Origin: Acidithiobacillus ferruginosus
GTDB lineage: Bacteria; Pseudomonadota; Gammaproteobacteria; Acidithiobacillales; Acidithiobacillaceae
Length of the DNA: 25,531 bases
NCBI RefSeq assembly: GCF_018854495.1
Contig: NZ_JABBDR010000132.1
Coordinates: 1 to 25,531, forward strand
Direction: 5' to 3'
Shown one piece after another: positions 8,299 to 16,534 of this stretch. A program made the translations under genes and the position numbers. A model generated the notes under the pieces. It saw only the letters and a program-made list of their open reading frames with translations. It made no database searches and had not been told where the DNA came from. The first letter of the stretch is position 1. Every line of letters starts with the position of its first letter.

Positions 8299-9177
8299 AT
8301 GGACGAAAAATTGCAGAAGGTGCTCGCCCGCTTTGGGCTGGGGTCACGCCGCCTCATGGAGGAATGGATCGCGGCGGGGCGTGTGGTGGTGAACGGCCAG
8401 CCCGCCAAACTGGGTGATCGGGTAACGGCACAGGACAAAATTGCTGTTGACGGGGAGGCGTTGCGGATTCCTTCCTGGGTACGTCCGCGCCTGCGCGTGC
8501 TGCGCTACCACAAACCGGCGGGGGAACTCACCACCCGCAGCGACCCGGCAGGGCGTCCCACGGTTTTTGATCGCCTGCCGCGATTGCGCGGTAGCCGGTG
8601 GATTGCGGTAGGTCGCCTCGATTACAACACCGAAGGCCTGCTGCTGCTCACCAATGACGGTGATCTGGCCAACGCGCTGATGCATCCCCGTGCCGGCATC
8701 GAGCGGGAATACGCTGTCCGGGTGCTGGGGGAGGTAAGCCCGGAGCAGCAGGTCCGCCTGTTACAGGGCGTAGCGCTGGAGGACGGCGAAGCGCATTTTG
8801 TGACCTTGCAGGAAGCCGGCGGCGAAGGCGCTAATCGCTGGTATCACGTCACTCTGGCTGAAGGGCGCAATCGTGAGGTAAGGCGACTTTTTGAGGCGGT
8901 AGGCCTGACCGTGAGCCGCCTGATTCGGGTGCGTTACGGGGTGGTGGAGATGCCGCGCCTGCTCAAGACCGGTTACTTTGACGAATTGCCCGATGAAGAA
9001 CGTGAAGCCCTGCTCGCCAGTGTACAGTGGGTCAATCCCGCCATACCACCTTCTGACGGCGTGGAACGCGTCACAGCGTCGCTGCCGGACGCGCGAAAAA
9101 ATAACAGCCGGAGGGAAGCCCGGCAGACGCCATCGCGTGGCCGGACGGGGCAGGGACGGCGAGCGGTCCGGGATTAG
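8299..9177 (+). CDS. rluB: 23S rRNA pseudouridine synthase, RluB/RsuA family
   Basis: RluB-type enzymes convert a uridine in helix 89/90 of 23S rRNA to pseudouridine. The 292-residue product begins with an S4 RNA-binding domain (LQKVLARFGLGSRR, then the VNG...LGDRV loop) and continues with the catalytic domain. The RsuA-family signature GRLDYNTEGLLLLTNDG carries the catalytic aspartate D108; NREVRRLFEAVG follows near 195. The Arg-rich tail after about residue 265 is typical of RluB and helps separate it from RluE/RsuA. I chose ATG 8299 because GGAG lies four bases before it; in-frame starts at 8269 and 8278 lack this. It is followed after nine bases by the glycosylase gene. Confidence 0.88.
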   Translation: MDEKLQKVLARFGLGSRRLMEEWIAAGRVVVNGQPAKLGDRVTAQDKIAVDGEALRIPSWVRPRLRVLRYHKPAGELTTRSDPAGRPTVFDRLPRLRGSRWIAVGRLDYNTEGLLLLTNDGDLANALMHPRAGIEREYAVRVLGEVSPEQQVRLLQGVALEDGEAHFVTLQEAGGEGANRWYHVTLAEGRNREVRRLFEAVGLTVSRLIRVRYGVVEMPRLLKTGYFDELPDEEREALLASVQWVNPAIPPSDGVERVTASLPDARKNNSRREARQTPSRGRTGQGRRAVRD

Positions 9178-9186
9178 AGGTCGCCA

Positions 9187-9858
9187 ATGCCGGAACAAGG
9201 CGGCTGGTCAGCCGTATTCGGAATTCTGGAGGAGGCCTTCGGCCCCCAGGACTGGTGGCCCGCGCAGTCCCCCTTTGAGGTCATGGTGGGTGCGATCCTG
9301 ACCCAGAATACCGCCTGGCGCAATGTCGAAAAGGCGATTGCCAATCTACGGGCAGTCGACGCGCTGAGTGTGCGGACCCTTCTCGCTCTGCCCGAAGGGG
9401 ATCTGGCGGAACTGCTCCGACCGTCCGGATTTTACCGGATAAAGACCAGACGCCTGCTGGCCTTGTGCCGGTTTCTGGAGGCCCGGGGTGTGGGCGCAGC
9501 GCCGGAACAGCTTGCGCGGCAGGCGACCCTTCCGGCGCTGCGGAAAGACTTGCTGGCGGTCCACGGTATCGGCGCGGAGACGGCGGATTCCATCCTGCTC
9601 TATGCCCTGGGCCTGCCGGTCATGGTGGTAGACGCCTATACCCGCAGGATCGGCGGTCGCCTGGGCCTGCTGGAAGATCATCTTTCCTACGGCGAAGTGC
9701 AGGCCAGGATGGAGGCTGAACTGAAGCCCGACGATGTGCTGACACGCAATGCGCTGCATGCGCTGCTGGTCTCGCTCGGCAAGGATTACTGTCGGCCCCG
9801 CCCGCGCTGTGGCATCTGTCCTCTCCATGCATGCTGCGCCCATGCCGCAGGATCATGA
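9187..9858 (+). CDS. Endonuclease III-like HhH-GPD DNA glycosylase (probably monofunctional, MagIII-like)
   Basis: The 223-residue protein belongs to the HhH-GPD base-excision repair superfamily. The helix-hairpin-helix VHGIGAETAD lies at 125-134, the catalytic aspartate is D149 in VVDAYTRR, and a C-terminal cysteine cluster (C202, C208, C211, C216/C217) should hold a [4Fe-4S] cluster. The lysine that gives true endonuclease III its lyase activity is replaced by E131. This places it in the endonuclease III-related branch that includes the monofunctional 3-methyladenine glycosylase MagIII of Helicobacter. The first cysteine spacing is five residues instead of the six in E. coli Nth. GAGG lies six bases before the ATG. 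It is probably cotranscribed with rluB. Substrate range is an inference. Confidence 0.83.
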   Translation: MPEQGGWSAVFGILEEAFGPQDWWPAQSPFEVMVGAILTQNTAWRNVEKAIANLRAVDALSVRTLLALPEGDLAELLRPSGFYRIKTRRLLALCRFLEARGVGAAPEQLARQATLPALRKDLLAVHGIGAETADSILLYALGLPVMVVDAYTRRIGGRLGLLEDHLSYGEVQARMEAELKPDDVLTRNALHALLVSLGKDYCRPRPRCGICPLHACCAHAAGS

Positions 9859-9875
9859 GGGGCGCGTCGCGCCCC
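9859..9875. repeat. GC-rich hairpin between convergent genes
   Basis: GGGGCGC (9859-9865) and GCGCCCC (9869-9875) pair around GTC immediately after the glycosylase stop. No T tract follows it directly; it probably works together with the terminator at 9881-9903. Confidence 0.5.
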
Positions 9876-9880
9876 GCAAA

Positions 9881-9903
9881 GACTCCCGGAGTCAGATTTT
9901 TTT
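9881..9903 (+). terminator. Terminator of the rluB-glycosylase transcript
   Basis: GACTC (9881-9885) pairs with GAGTC (9889-9893) around CCG and is followed closely by seven T (9897-9903). The stem is short, so the upstream GC hairpin may help. It overlaps the stop of the convergent minus-strand gene. Confidence 0.6.
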
Positions 9904-10152
9904 GATGAGCTTGATGACGCCGAGAAGGATGACCGCGCCGATGAACGCTACGATGATGGCGCCGACGATGCCCGCCCCGAAAAGACCGGCCAGACCGAAA
10001 AAGAGGAGGACGAAGCCGCCGATGAACGCGCCGATGATACCCACGATGATATCTCCGACAATTCCGAAGCCGCGTCCCGTGATCAGCAGCCCGGCCAGCC
10101 AGCCGGAGATGCCGCCGATGAGGAGGAAGATGATGATGCTCAAGAGAGTCAT
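9892..10152 (-). CDS. GlsB/YeaQ/YmgE family small membrane protein
   Basis: The 86-residue, glycine- and isoleucine-rich protein has three predicted membrane segments: IIIFLLIGGISGWLAGLLI at 6-24, then a GDIIVGIIGAFIGGFVL segment at 33-49, and a third ending at about 80 before a basic KLIKKI tail. The GWLAGLL...G...GDIIVGIIGAFIGG pattern marks the GlsB/YeaQ ('transglycosylase-associated') family, often induced by general or envelope stress. No enzymatic function is established. It is last in the long minus-strand operon, six bases after the 90-residue gene, with only a weak ribosome-binding site, so translation may be coupled. Its place beside an HdeD-like gene suggests a shared stress role. 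Confidence 0.85.
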   Translation of the reverse strand: MTLLSIIIFLLIGGISGWLAGLLITGRGFGIVGDIIVGIIGAFIGGFVLLFFGLAGLFGAGIVGAIIVAFIGAVILLGVIKLIKKI

Positions 10153-10158
10153 GAGCGG

Positions 10159-10431
10159 TTACTCAACGATGACTTCCAGCGCGCCGACATCCAGCAACGC
10201 GGCTTCCGCCATCGCAGATTCCTTTTCGTCGAAGCCATAGAATTCACAGGAGACGACGTCTTTTTCTGCAAAAACCGCATGCTTCAGATGTATCTGCTGC
10301 TGCAGAATCTTGCGCAATACGTCATAGTAATCCGCCTGATCCGGATGGTTTTCCATCAACGCCTTGCGGATGCTGGAAAATCCCTCCCTGACCGCATTTT
10401 CATCATTGAATAGCGCTTTTATAGCAAACAT
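10159..10431 (-). CDS. Conserved-looking hypothetical protein, 90 residues
   Basis: I do not recognise this protein. It is soluble and acidic, without a signal peptide or membrane segment, and is predicted mostly helical in its first 50 residues with a short beta-like C-terminus (ALEVIVE). A single cysteine (C62) lies in VVSCEFYGFDEKES. A good ribosome-binding site (AGGAG) precedes the ATG. It sits seven bases after the EmrB-type transporter and six bases before the GlsB-like gene, so it is part of the same transcript. The context suggests an accessory of transport or stress response, but nothing in the sequence assigns a function. Confidence 0.7.
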   Translation of the reverse strand: MFAIKALFNDENAVREGFSSIRKALMENHPDQADYYDVLRKILQQQIHLKHAVFAEKDVVSCEFYGFDEKESAMAEAALLDVGALEVIVE

Positions 10432-10438
10432 AAGGCTC

Positions 10439-11971
10439 CTAGGATTTATTCTTCATCAGTAGTGCGATGAGCATCACGACCAAAAAGCTCCAGAACAGGA
10501 ACAGGAACGCGTCCAGTATACCACGCATTGCCGCATGCTGCGCCAGAATCCGGCCCAGCACCTGCCAGGTCAGATTTCCCTGACGTAAACCGGCGCCACC
10601 CAGATAACGCGGCAATGCCGCATTGAAGGGATTGATATGCCCACCCATCTGGTTCCATGCCGCCTGCGCCTCTTCGGTCATGATGGTGGAGACGATGGCA
10701 ATGCCCACAGAACCGCCCAGATTGCGCATGAGATTGAATATCCCCGATCCCTCCGGCGTCTGCTCCTTGCTGAGGGTCGCAAAAGCCAGCGTAAATAAGG
10801 GGATGGATACCAGGCCGAGACCGAGGCCCCGGATTACTCCGGGCCAAATGATCCAGGCGGGGCTTACCTGCAGGTTATAAGAGAGGCTGATCCAGGTGCC
10901 GGTGGCACCCAAAAAAACCCCGGCCATGATCATCCAGCGGGGGTTGGCCCCGCGATTGAGCAGGCGTCCCGCCATCCACATGGAAATCCAGGAGCCCAGG
11001 CCCTGGGGAGCCATGGCAAGACCTGCGGTTTGCGGTTCGTACCCCATATAATCCTGCAGATAGATGGGCAGAATCACCATGGTTCCATAAAGCGCCAGGC
11101 CGAATAATCCTATACCCGCACTACCTAGCGTCAGGGAGCGGTCCTTGAGCAGGTGCAAGTCGACCAGCGGATGGGCGACGCTGAGCGAACGCAGTACAAA
11201 GAGAAAAATGCCCGTGCCAGCCAGCAACATCAGGATGATGATGAAGTCGGAGCTCAACCAGCCGTCCTGATCGCCGAGGCTGAGCATCATCTGCAACGCA
11301 CCCAGCCCGATGGCCATCCATACGAATCCAAGCCAATCAATCGGTCGGGGATGTTCGCTTTTGCCAAAGCGGGGGATGTAAAAAAGCAGCATGGTGAAGG
11401 CGATGATGCCAATGGGGATATTGACGTAGAAACACCAGCGCCAGGAGAGATCTTCGGTGAGATAGCCGCCGAGCACCGGACCGACAATGGGACCGAGCAT
11501 GGTGCCCATACCGAGGGTCGCCATGGCCACTCCGCGTTTCTCCCGGGGATACGCCTGAACCAGAATGGCCTGTCCGACAGGCACCAGAGAGGCGCCCAGT
11601 GCTCCCTGCATGAAACGCCAGAAGACGATTTCCGTGAGGCTGTGGGATTGTCCGCTCATGACCGAGCAGACCAGGAAGCCGGCCACGCTCCACAGGATGA
11701 GCCGCCGTTGTCCGAAACGCTCGACCAGCAAACCGGTCAAGGGAGTGACGATGACCATGGCCAGCATGTAGGTGGTGAGTGCCCAGGTAATCTGATCGCT
11801 GTTGGCGTGAAGCGACCCCTCCATGTGCGGCAACGCCACGTTGACAATCGTGATGTCCAGCACATTCATGACGATGCAGGCCATTACGGCGACAGTAATG
11901 GCGAGAAGATGCGGGCTACCCGTTTTATCGAGATTTCCGCTTGCGAGCATTGGCGCGTGAACGCCATCCAT
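10439..11971 (-). CDS. EmrB/QacA-type MFS drug:H+ antiporter (DHA2, 14 segments)
   Basis: The 510-residue membrane protein has the 14-helix DHA2 layout. Signatures include LDITIVNVALPHM in the first helix, WALTTYMLAMVIVTPLTG with GLLVERFGQRRL in the loop between helices 2 and 3, and motif C in GTMLGPIVGPVLGGYL followed by WRWCFYVNIPIG, which is classic for EmrB. It should expel toxic lipophilic compounds using the proton gradient. Usually EmrB works with a membrane-fusion partner EmrA; none is in this operon, so export would stop at the periplasm or use a partner encoded elsewhere. Only two bases separate it from the HdeD-like gene, and no strong ribosome-binding site is visible, suggesting translational coupling. 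Its place in a carbon-metabolism operon is unusual. Confidence 0.88.
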   Translation of the reverse strand: MDGVHAPMLASGNLDKTGSPHLLAITVAVMACIVMNVLDITIVNVALPHMEGSLHANSDQITWALTTYMLAMVIVTPLTGLLVERFGQRRLILWSVAGFLVCSVMSGQSHSLTEIVFWRFMQGALGASLVPVGQAILVQAYPREKRGVAMATLGMGTMLGPIVGPVLGGYLTEDLSWRWCFYVNIPIGIIAFTMLLFYIPRFGKSEHPRPIDWLGFVWMAIGLGALQMMLSLGDQDGWLSSDFIIILMLLAGTGIFLFVLRSLSVAHPLVDLHLLKDRSLTLGSAGIGLFGLALYGTMVILPIYLQDYMGYEPQTAGLAMAPQGLGSWISMWMAGRLLNRGANPRWMIMAGVFLGATGTWISLSYNLQVSPAWIIWPGVIRGLGLGLVSIPLFTLAFATLSKEQTPEGSGIFNLMRNLGGSVGIAIVSTIMTEEAQAAWNQMGGHINPFNAALPRYLGGAGLRQGNLTWQVLGRILAQHAAMRGILDAFLFLFWSFLVVMLIALLMKNKS

Positions 11972-11973
11972 CG

Positions 11974-12531
11974 CTATTTATGGTCTCCGGAGATGGCATT
12001 ACGGAGCATCAGCAGAATGACGCCATCAAAAATCAGATTTACGCCTACAAAGATACCGACCAGGATGAGCGAGCCCTGTGGCCAGGTGACAAAAAACAGA
12101 ATGGCTATGACGACATCGATCACCCCGCTGAAAATAAACCACCCCCGTCCGTGGCCGGCGTGGACATTGGACTGGGTGAAGTTGCGGTAGGCATCCATGA
12201 CGAAATACAGGATGAACATCAGGCCGATGGCGGCGATGCCGGCGTTGGGCAGTGCGATCATCACTCCGCCGGTGGCCAACAGCAGTACCGGCTTGAGCCA
12301 GTCCGCCAAATGATGCTGATGCATCTGATAGCTGTGGATGAACCAAGTGAACCCGGCAATGATCAATAGGGCCGCCAGCACACCATCGGTTGCGGCAGAC
12401 AGAATGACCGGGCTCAGCAGTCCGAAAATGCCGATGATGATCAGGACGATGGCGATGGGCAGCACGTACTTGCCGAACATTTTCCGTTCGGCCTCGACGA
12501 CCGTGGCAAGATCGGGTATCTGGTTGTTCAT
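11974..12531 (-). CDS. HdeD family membrane protein (DUF308)
   Basis: The 185-residue protein has six hydrophobic segments arranged as two similar triplets (about 22-44, 48-66, 79-97, 98-115, 131-149, 152-174), as in HdeD of E. coli, which is linked to acid resistance at high cell density. IGIFGLLSPV and IAGFTWFIHSYQM are typical for the family; the molecular mechanism is not established. AAGGAG lies seven bases before the ATG, overlapping the end of the glucan phosphorylase gene. In an acidophile this suggests that the operon is used when acid or energy stress is high, which is an inference. Confidence 0.85.
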   Translation of the reverse strand: MNNQIPDLATVVEAERKMFGKYVLPIAIVLIIIGIFGLLSPVILSAATDGVLAALLIIAGFTWFIHSYQMHQHHLADWLKPVLLLATGGVMIALPNAGIAAIGLMFILYFVMDAYRNFTQSNVHAGHGRGWFIFSGVIDVVIAILFFVTWPQGSLILVGIFVGVNLIFDGVILLMLRNAISGDHK

Positions 12532-12543
12532 GGAATTCTCCTT

Positions 12544-15069
12544 TCAGCGATACCAGAGTATCTCTGTACTTTCCAGGGGGACCAGGCATCCCTCGCGATA
12601 TGGGATGATCCTGGGCGTGAAGCCTTCTACCGGGTGGCGGGTCGGCACTGCACAGTGGTAATTGTGGCTGTTGATGGCGCCGCTCAGGGCTTCTCCGCGC
12701 GTCATCGTATAGAGGACCGGGCACTGTCCCCCCTCGCCGTTGGCGAAGAGCTGTACCGCAACGGCGTCTGGGTCGAGGTCATCCAGATACACGGGCACCT
12801 GAAAATGGTGGGCATCGGTGTCGCTTTGCACATTCAGTTCGCCAAAATGCACGCTTTGCCAGTGCTGGCGAATTTCATGCTGCCATCTGCAGATGCCGTC
12901 AACGGTGGCGCGTTCGCTGCGCGCGGCCAGAAGTTGTGCGGCCGGGACGTAGAGGGTGGATACATATTCCTGCAACATGCGATTGCTGCTGAATTGCGGG
13001 GTCAGGCGGCTCATGCTTTCGCGGATTTTGTCGACCCAGCCGCACGGACAGCCGTTGGCATCGCGTTGGTGGTAAAAGAGGGGCACGACTTCGTCTTCCA
13101 GCAGGCGATAGAGCTGCTGTGCTTCCTGTTGGTCCCATGCCAGATCGGTATCGTGTTCCTGCCCATCGCCCAGCGCCCACCCGACCTCCGGGCAATAGGC
13201 TTCGGCCCACCAGCCGTCCAACTCCGAGAGATTGAGGCCACCATTGACCAATACTTTCATGCCGCTGGTACCGCTCGCTTCCCAGGGGCGACGCGGCGTA
13301 TTGATCCACAGGTCGACACCCTGCACCAGGTGTTCGGCGACCAGCATGTCATAGTCGGTGATGAAAACGACGCGCCCAGCCAGATCGGGATAGTGGTGGA
13401 TGAACTGGGTCCACTGCTGGATCATGGCCTTACCGGCCCCATCCTGGGGATGAGCCTTGCCCGCGATCAGCAGTTGTACGGGGTAGTGCGGGTTGTTCAG
13501 CAGACGGTAGAGGCGATCCGGGTCGCTCAGGAGCATATTGGGGCGCTTGTAGGCGGCAAAGCGGCGTGCGAAACCGATGGTGAGGGTGTTGGGGTCGAGC
13601 GCCGTTTTCGCTTGTTCACACTCTCTTTCGGGCGCATAGGTCGCTGCCAGTTGCTGTTGCAGGCGCTGGCGGGCGAATTGGATCACCTCCTGCCGCGCGA
13701 CGCTGCGCAGGTGCCAGATGTCGGCATCAGCAGTCTTGCGAAAGTCCGTTTCGATATCCTTCAGGTCCCCAAGCCAGCGGGACTTGCCGCAGTATGTGGT
13801 CCACAGGGCATCGGCTTCGGCGGAATCCCAGGAGGGCATATGCACGCCGTTGGTGACATGGGTGACGGGAACTTCGTCTTCGGGCCAGCGTGGGAACAGA
13901 GGCTGGAATAAGCGACGACTGACGGCTCCATGCAGGCGGCTGACGCCATTGACGGTCAGGCTACCGCGAATGGCGAGCCACGCCATGTTGAAGGGTTCAC
14001 GGCGGTCTTCCGGATGCTCCCGGCCCAGGGCAAGGACGGTTTCTATATCAATCCCGAAAGCCTCGGAGGCACCGGCGACGTAGCGCGTCATCAGTTCCTG
14101 CGTAAAGCGGTCGAAACCGGCAGAGACCGGGGTGTGCGTAGTGAAGATATTGCCCGCGCGGGTGGCGGTGAGGGCGCAGGGGAAGTCGGTACCGTGATCC
14201 CGCATATGGCTGTAGGCCCGGGCGAGAATGGCGAAGGCTGCATGCCCTTCGTTGAGATGGCAGATGTCCGGCTGGATACCCAGGCGGCGCAGCAGCATCC
14301 AGCCGCCGACGCCCAAGCAGATTTCCTGCTGCAGGCGGGTCTCCGGGCCGCCGCCATAGAGCTCGGCGGTGATGCCACGGTCGGCGGGGGTGTTGAGGGG
14401 ATCGTTGCTGTCGAGCAGATACAGGGTCACCCGGCCGACCTGTGCCTGCCAGGCGCGGAGGATGACGGAGCGGCCGGGAAAGGGCATTTCCAGACGCAGC
14501 CATTCGCCCGCCGCGTCCCGCACCGGGGTGACGGGCATCTGGGTGGGGTCGTTGTACGGATAGAGTTCGATCTGACGACCACACTCATCCAGACTCTGAC
14601 GAAAATAGCCCTGCTGCCAGAGCAGGCCGATACCGAGCAGAGGGACACCGAGATCGCTGGCGGTTTTCAGGCAGTCGCCGGCAAGGATGCCAAGGCCGCC
14701 CGAGTAGATGGGCAGGGACTCGGACAGACCGAACTCCATGCTGAAATAGGCCACCTGACGGAAGGGCGGGTGAGGATAGGTTTTGCCGAACCAGCACGTT
14801 TGCGCGAGGCGGCTGCGGTGCTCAGCGACGAAGGCGTCCAGCTTCGCGATGAAATCTTTATCCTGGGCCAGTTGCTGGAGCGTCTCGCCACCGGCGTTCT
14901 GCAGAATCAGCCATGGATTGTGGGTCTGCTCCCAGAGTTTGGGGGCAATATGCTGCCAGAGGGTGTCGGAGACATGGCTCCAGGACCAGCGCAGGTCGAG
15001 GGCAAGTTCAGCCAGGCCGGCCAGTGATTCGGGCAGTTGCGGGAGCAGGTAGCAAGGGGCGATGGTCAC
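12544..15069 (-). CDS. glgP: Alpha-glucan (glycogen/maltodextrin) phosphorylase
   Basis: This GT35 enzyme releases glucose 1-phosphate from glycogen ends with inorganic phosphate. The N-terminal domain (about residues 10-100, LAELALDLRWSWS...W) is of the DUF3417 type found in the AlgP branch. Hallmarks follow: YFSMEFGLSESLPIYSGGLG, HLNEGHAAF, TTHTPVSAGFDRF, and the PLP site EASGTSGMKVLVNGG with the Schiff-base lysine K605. The usual start would be ATG 15159, but that lies 53 bases inside pyruvate kinase. A GTG at 15069 with GGAGG five bases upstream gives 841 residues beginning just before the conserved domain, so I choose it. It is 37 bases after pyk and 12 before the HdeD-like gene. Confidence 0.92.
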   Translation of the reverse strand: MTIAPCYLLPQLPESLAGLAELALDLRWSWSHVSDTLWQHIAPKLWEQTHNPWLILQNAGGETLQQLAQDKDFIAKLDAFVAEHRSRLAQTCWFGKTYPHPPFRQVAYFSMEFGLSESLPIYSGGLGILAGDCLKTASDLGVPLLGIGLLWQQGYFRQSLDECGRQIELYPYNDPTQMPVTPVRDAAGEWLRLEMPFPGRSVILRAWQAQVGRVTLYLLDSNDPLNTPADRGITAELYGGGPETRLQQEICLGVGGWMLLRRLGIQPDICHLNEGHAAFAILARAYSHMRDHGTDFPCALTATRAGNIFTTHTPVSAGFDRFTQELMTRYVAGASEAFGIDIETVLALGREHPEDRREPFNMAWLAIRGSLTVNGVSRLHGAVSRRLFQPLFPRWPEDEVPVTHVTNGVHMPSWDSAEADALWTTYCGKSRWLGDLKDIETDFRKTADADIWHLRSVARQEVIQFARQRLQQQLAATYAPERECEQAKTALDPNTLTIGFARRFAAYKRPNMLLSDPDRLYRLLNNPHYPVQLLIAGKAHPQDGAGKAMIQQWTQFIHHYPDLAGRVVFITDYDMLVAEHLVQGVDLWINTPRRPWEASGTSGMKVLVNGGLNLSELDGWWAEAYCPEVGWALGDGQEHDTDLAWDQQEAQQLYRLLEDEVVPLFYHQRDANGCPCGWVDKIRESMSRLTPQFSSNRMLQEYVSTLYVPAAQLLAARSERATVDGICRWQHEIRQHWQSVHFGELNVQSDTDAHHFQVPVYLDDLDPDAVAVQLFANGEGGQCPVLYTMTRGEALSGAINSHNYHCAVPTRHPVEGFTPRIIPYREGCLVPLESTEILWYR

Positions 15070-15106
15070 GAAGTCCTCCGGTTCAATGGGGTGCGCGGTG
15101 GGCAGA

Positions 15107-16534
15107 TCAGTGGATGGTGGGTTGTTCCAGGCGGATGATTTCCAGTCGGTTGGTACCACCGGGGTGACCCCGGCTTGGACCCTGGGTAAGGAGAATGAGG
15201 CCCTTCTCGACGCCGTGGGTCACCAGCCAGCGGCGGACGGCCTGTTCCCAGCCCTGATCGGGGCTGGGCATGGCTACCGCATGCACGCCGTAATGAAAGC
15301 ACAGGCGCTGGCAAGTGCGGTCCTGCGGGCTGATAGCCAGTATCCATGGGACCAGCCGGAAACGTGCGATACGGGCCGCGGTGGTGCCTGTTTCGGTGGG
15401 GGTGACGATAAACAATGGATTCAGATGCTCGGCGGCGGTGCGCACATCCCAGGCGATGACCGATTCCACACTGGGCGCGTCGTGCAGGGTTTCTGCACTG
15501 AGCGGGCTCAGCTCGGATCGGGATTTTTCGGTGATGCGGGCGATTTCGGCCAGCATTCTGACCGCTTCCACGGGGAAATCGCCCATGGCGGATTCTTCGG
15601 AGAGCATGACACAGTCGGTACCGTCGAGGATGGCATTGGCGACATCGGTGACCTCCGCGCGGGTGGGGCGACGATTATGCACCATGGATTCCAGCATCTG
15701 TGTGGCAGTGATGACCGGCTTGCCTGCTGCACGGGCCTTGCGGATGAGGCGTTTCTGGATCAGCGCGATCTGCCCGATGGGCACCTCCACGCCAAGGTCA
15801 CCGCGCGCCACCATGATGCCGTCGGCGGCGGCGATGATGGCATCCATGTGTTTCCAGGCCAGGGCCCTTTCGATTTTGGCGACCAGAAAGGGCTCATAAC
15901 CCAAAGCCTGCGCTTCCCGGCGGGCGGTGTGCAAATCCTCCGGCGTTTCCACGAAGGAGACACTCAGCCCATCGACGCCGGCCTCTAGCGCGAAGGCCAG
16001 CAACTCGCGGTCGGCAGGGGTGAGGGCGCCGCCTTCCAGTGTCACCCCGGGCAGATTCACGCCCTTATGGGAGAGGAGCACGCCGCCCACCACTACCCGG
16101 CAATGGATACCGGCAGAATCATGCTGCTCCACCCGCAACTCGATGAAGCCGTCATTAAGAAATATCGTGTCCCCCTTGACCAGAGGATGGGGAAGGCGGG
16201 GCAGTTCCAGGGGAATCTGCTCCGGGGTTCCGGGTGCGTCGGGGGCGAGGAGTACCCGGCTGCCGCGCTTGAGGGTGACCGGGGCGGGCAGCACACCGAT
16301 ACGGATTTTTGGGCCGGGCAGGTCGGCGAGGATGGCTACCCGTTGTCCCACCCTTTCCGCCGCAGCCCGGATACGGACAATGCGGGTGCGGTGTTCATCC
16401 GGCGTACCGTGTGCGAGATTCAGGCGGGCCACGTTCATTCCGGCGCGGATCATCTGCTCCAGTGTTTTCGGTGCATCGGACGCCGGGCCGATGGTGCAGA
16501 CGATTTTGCTGCGCTGCGCTGGTAGTTTCATCAT
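15107..16534 (-). CDS. pyk: Pyruvate kinase
   Basis: Pyruvate kinase makes ATP and pyruvate from phosphoenolpyruvate, an irreversible catabolic step. The 475-residue product has the RLNLAHG motif (37-43), DLPGPKIR (71-78), the catalytic lysine K220 in VAKIE, the metal site MVARGDLGVEV (241-251), and the signature PTRAEVTDVANAI (290-302). The allosteric-type C-terminal domain is complete. RLNLAHG differs from the common RxNFSHG but keeps the key residues. Its ATG overlaps the aldolase stop by four bases, so the two are translationally coupled. Confidence 0.95.
   Translation of the reverse strand: MMKLPAQRSKIVCTIGPASDAPKTLEQMIRAGMNVARLNLAHGTPDEHRTRIVRIRAAAERVGQRVAILADLPGPKIRIGVLPAPVTLKRGSRVLLAPDAPGTPEQIPLELPRLPHPLVKGDTIFLNDGFIELRVEQHDSAGIHCRVVVGGVLLSHKGVNLPGVTLEGGALTPADRELLAFALEAGVDGLSVSFVETPEDLHTARREAQALGYEPFLVAKIERALAWKHMDAIIAAADGIMVARGDLGVEVPIGQIALIQKRLIRKARAAGKPVITATQMLESMVHNRRPTRAEVTDVANAILDGTDCVMLSEESAMGDFPVEAVRMLAEIARITEKSRSELSPLSAETLHDAPSVESVIAWDVRTAAEHLNPLFIVTPTETGTTAARIARFRLVPWILAISPQDRTCQRLCFHYGVHAVAMPSPDQGWEQAVRRWLVTHGVEKGLILLTQGPSRGHPGGTNRLEIIRLEQPTIH

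Noticed and set aside
11566..11582. Short palindrome GCCTGTCCGACAGGC inside the EmrB-type gene
   Set aside because: It resembles regulator sites but is within a coding region, coding for conserved transporter residues, with no promoter near.
12634..13911. 425-codon plus-strand frame opposite glgP (and similar frames at 13930-15027, 15062-15988 and 16309-17466)
   Set aside because: They lie wholly antisense to well-recognised enzymes and have no recognisable domain or ribosome-binding site.
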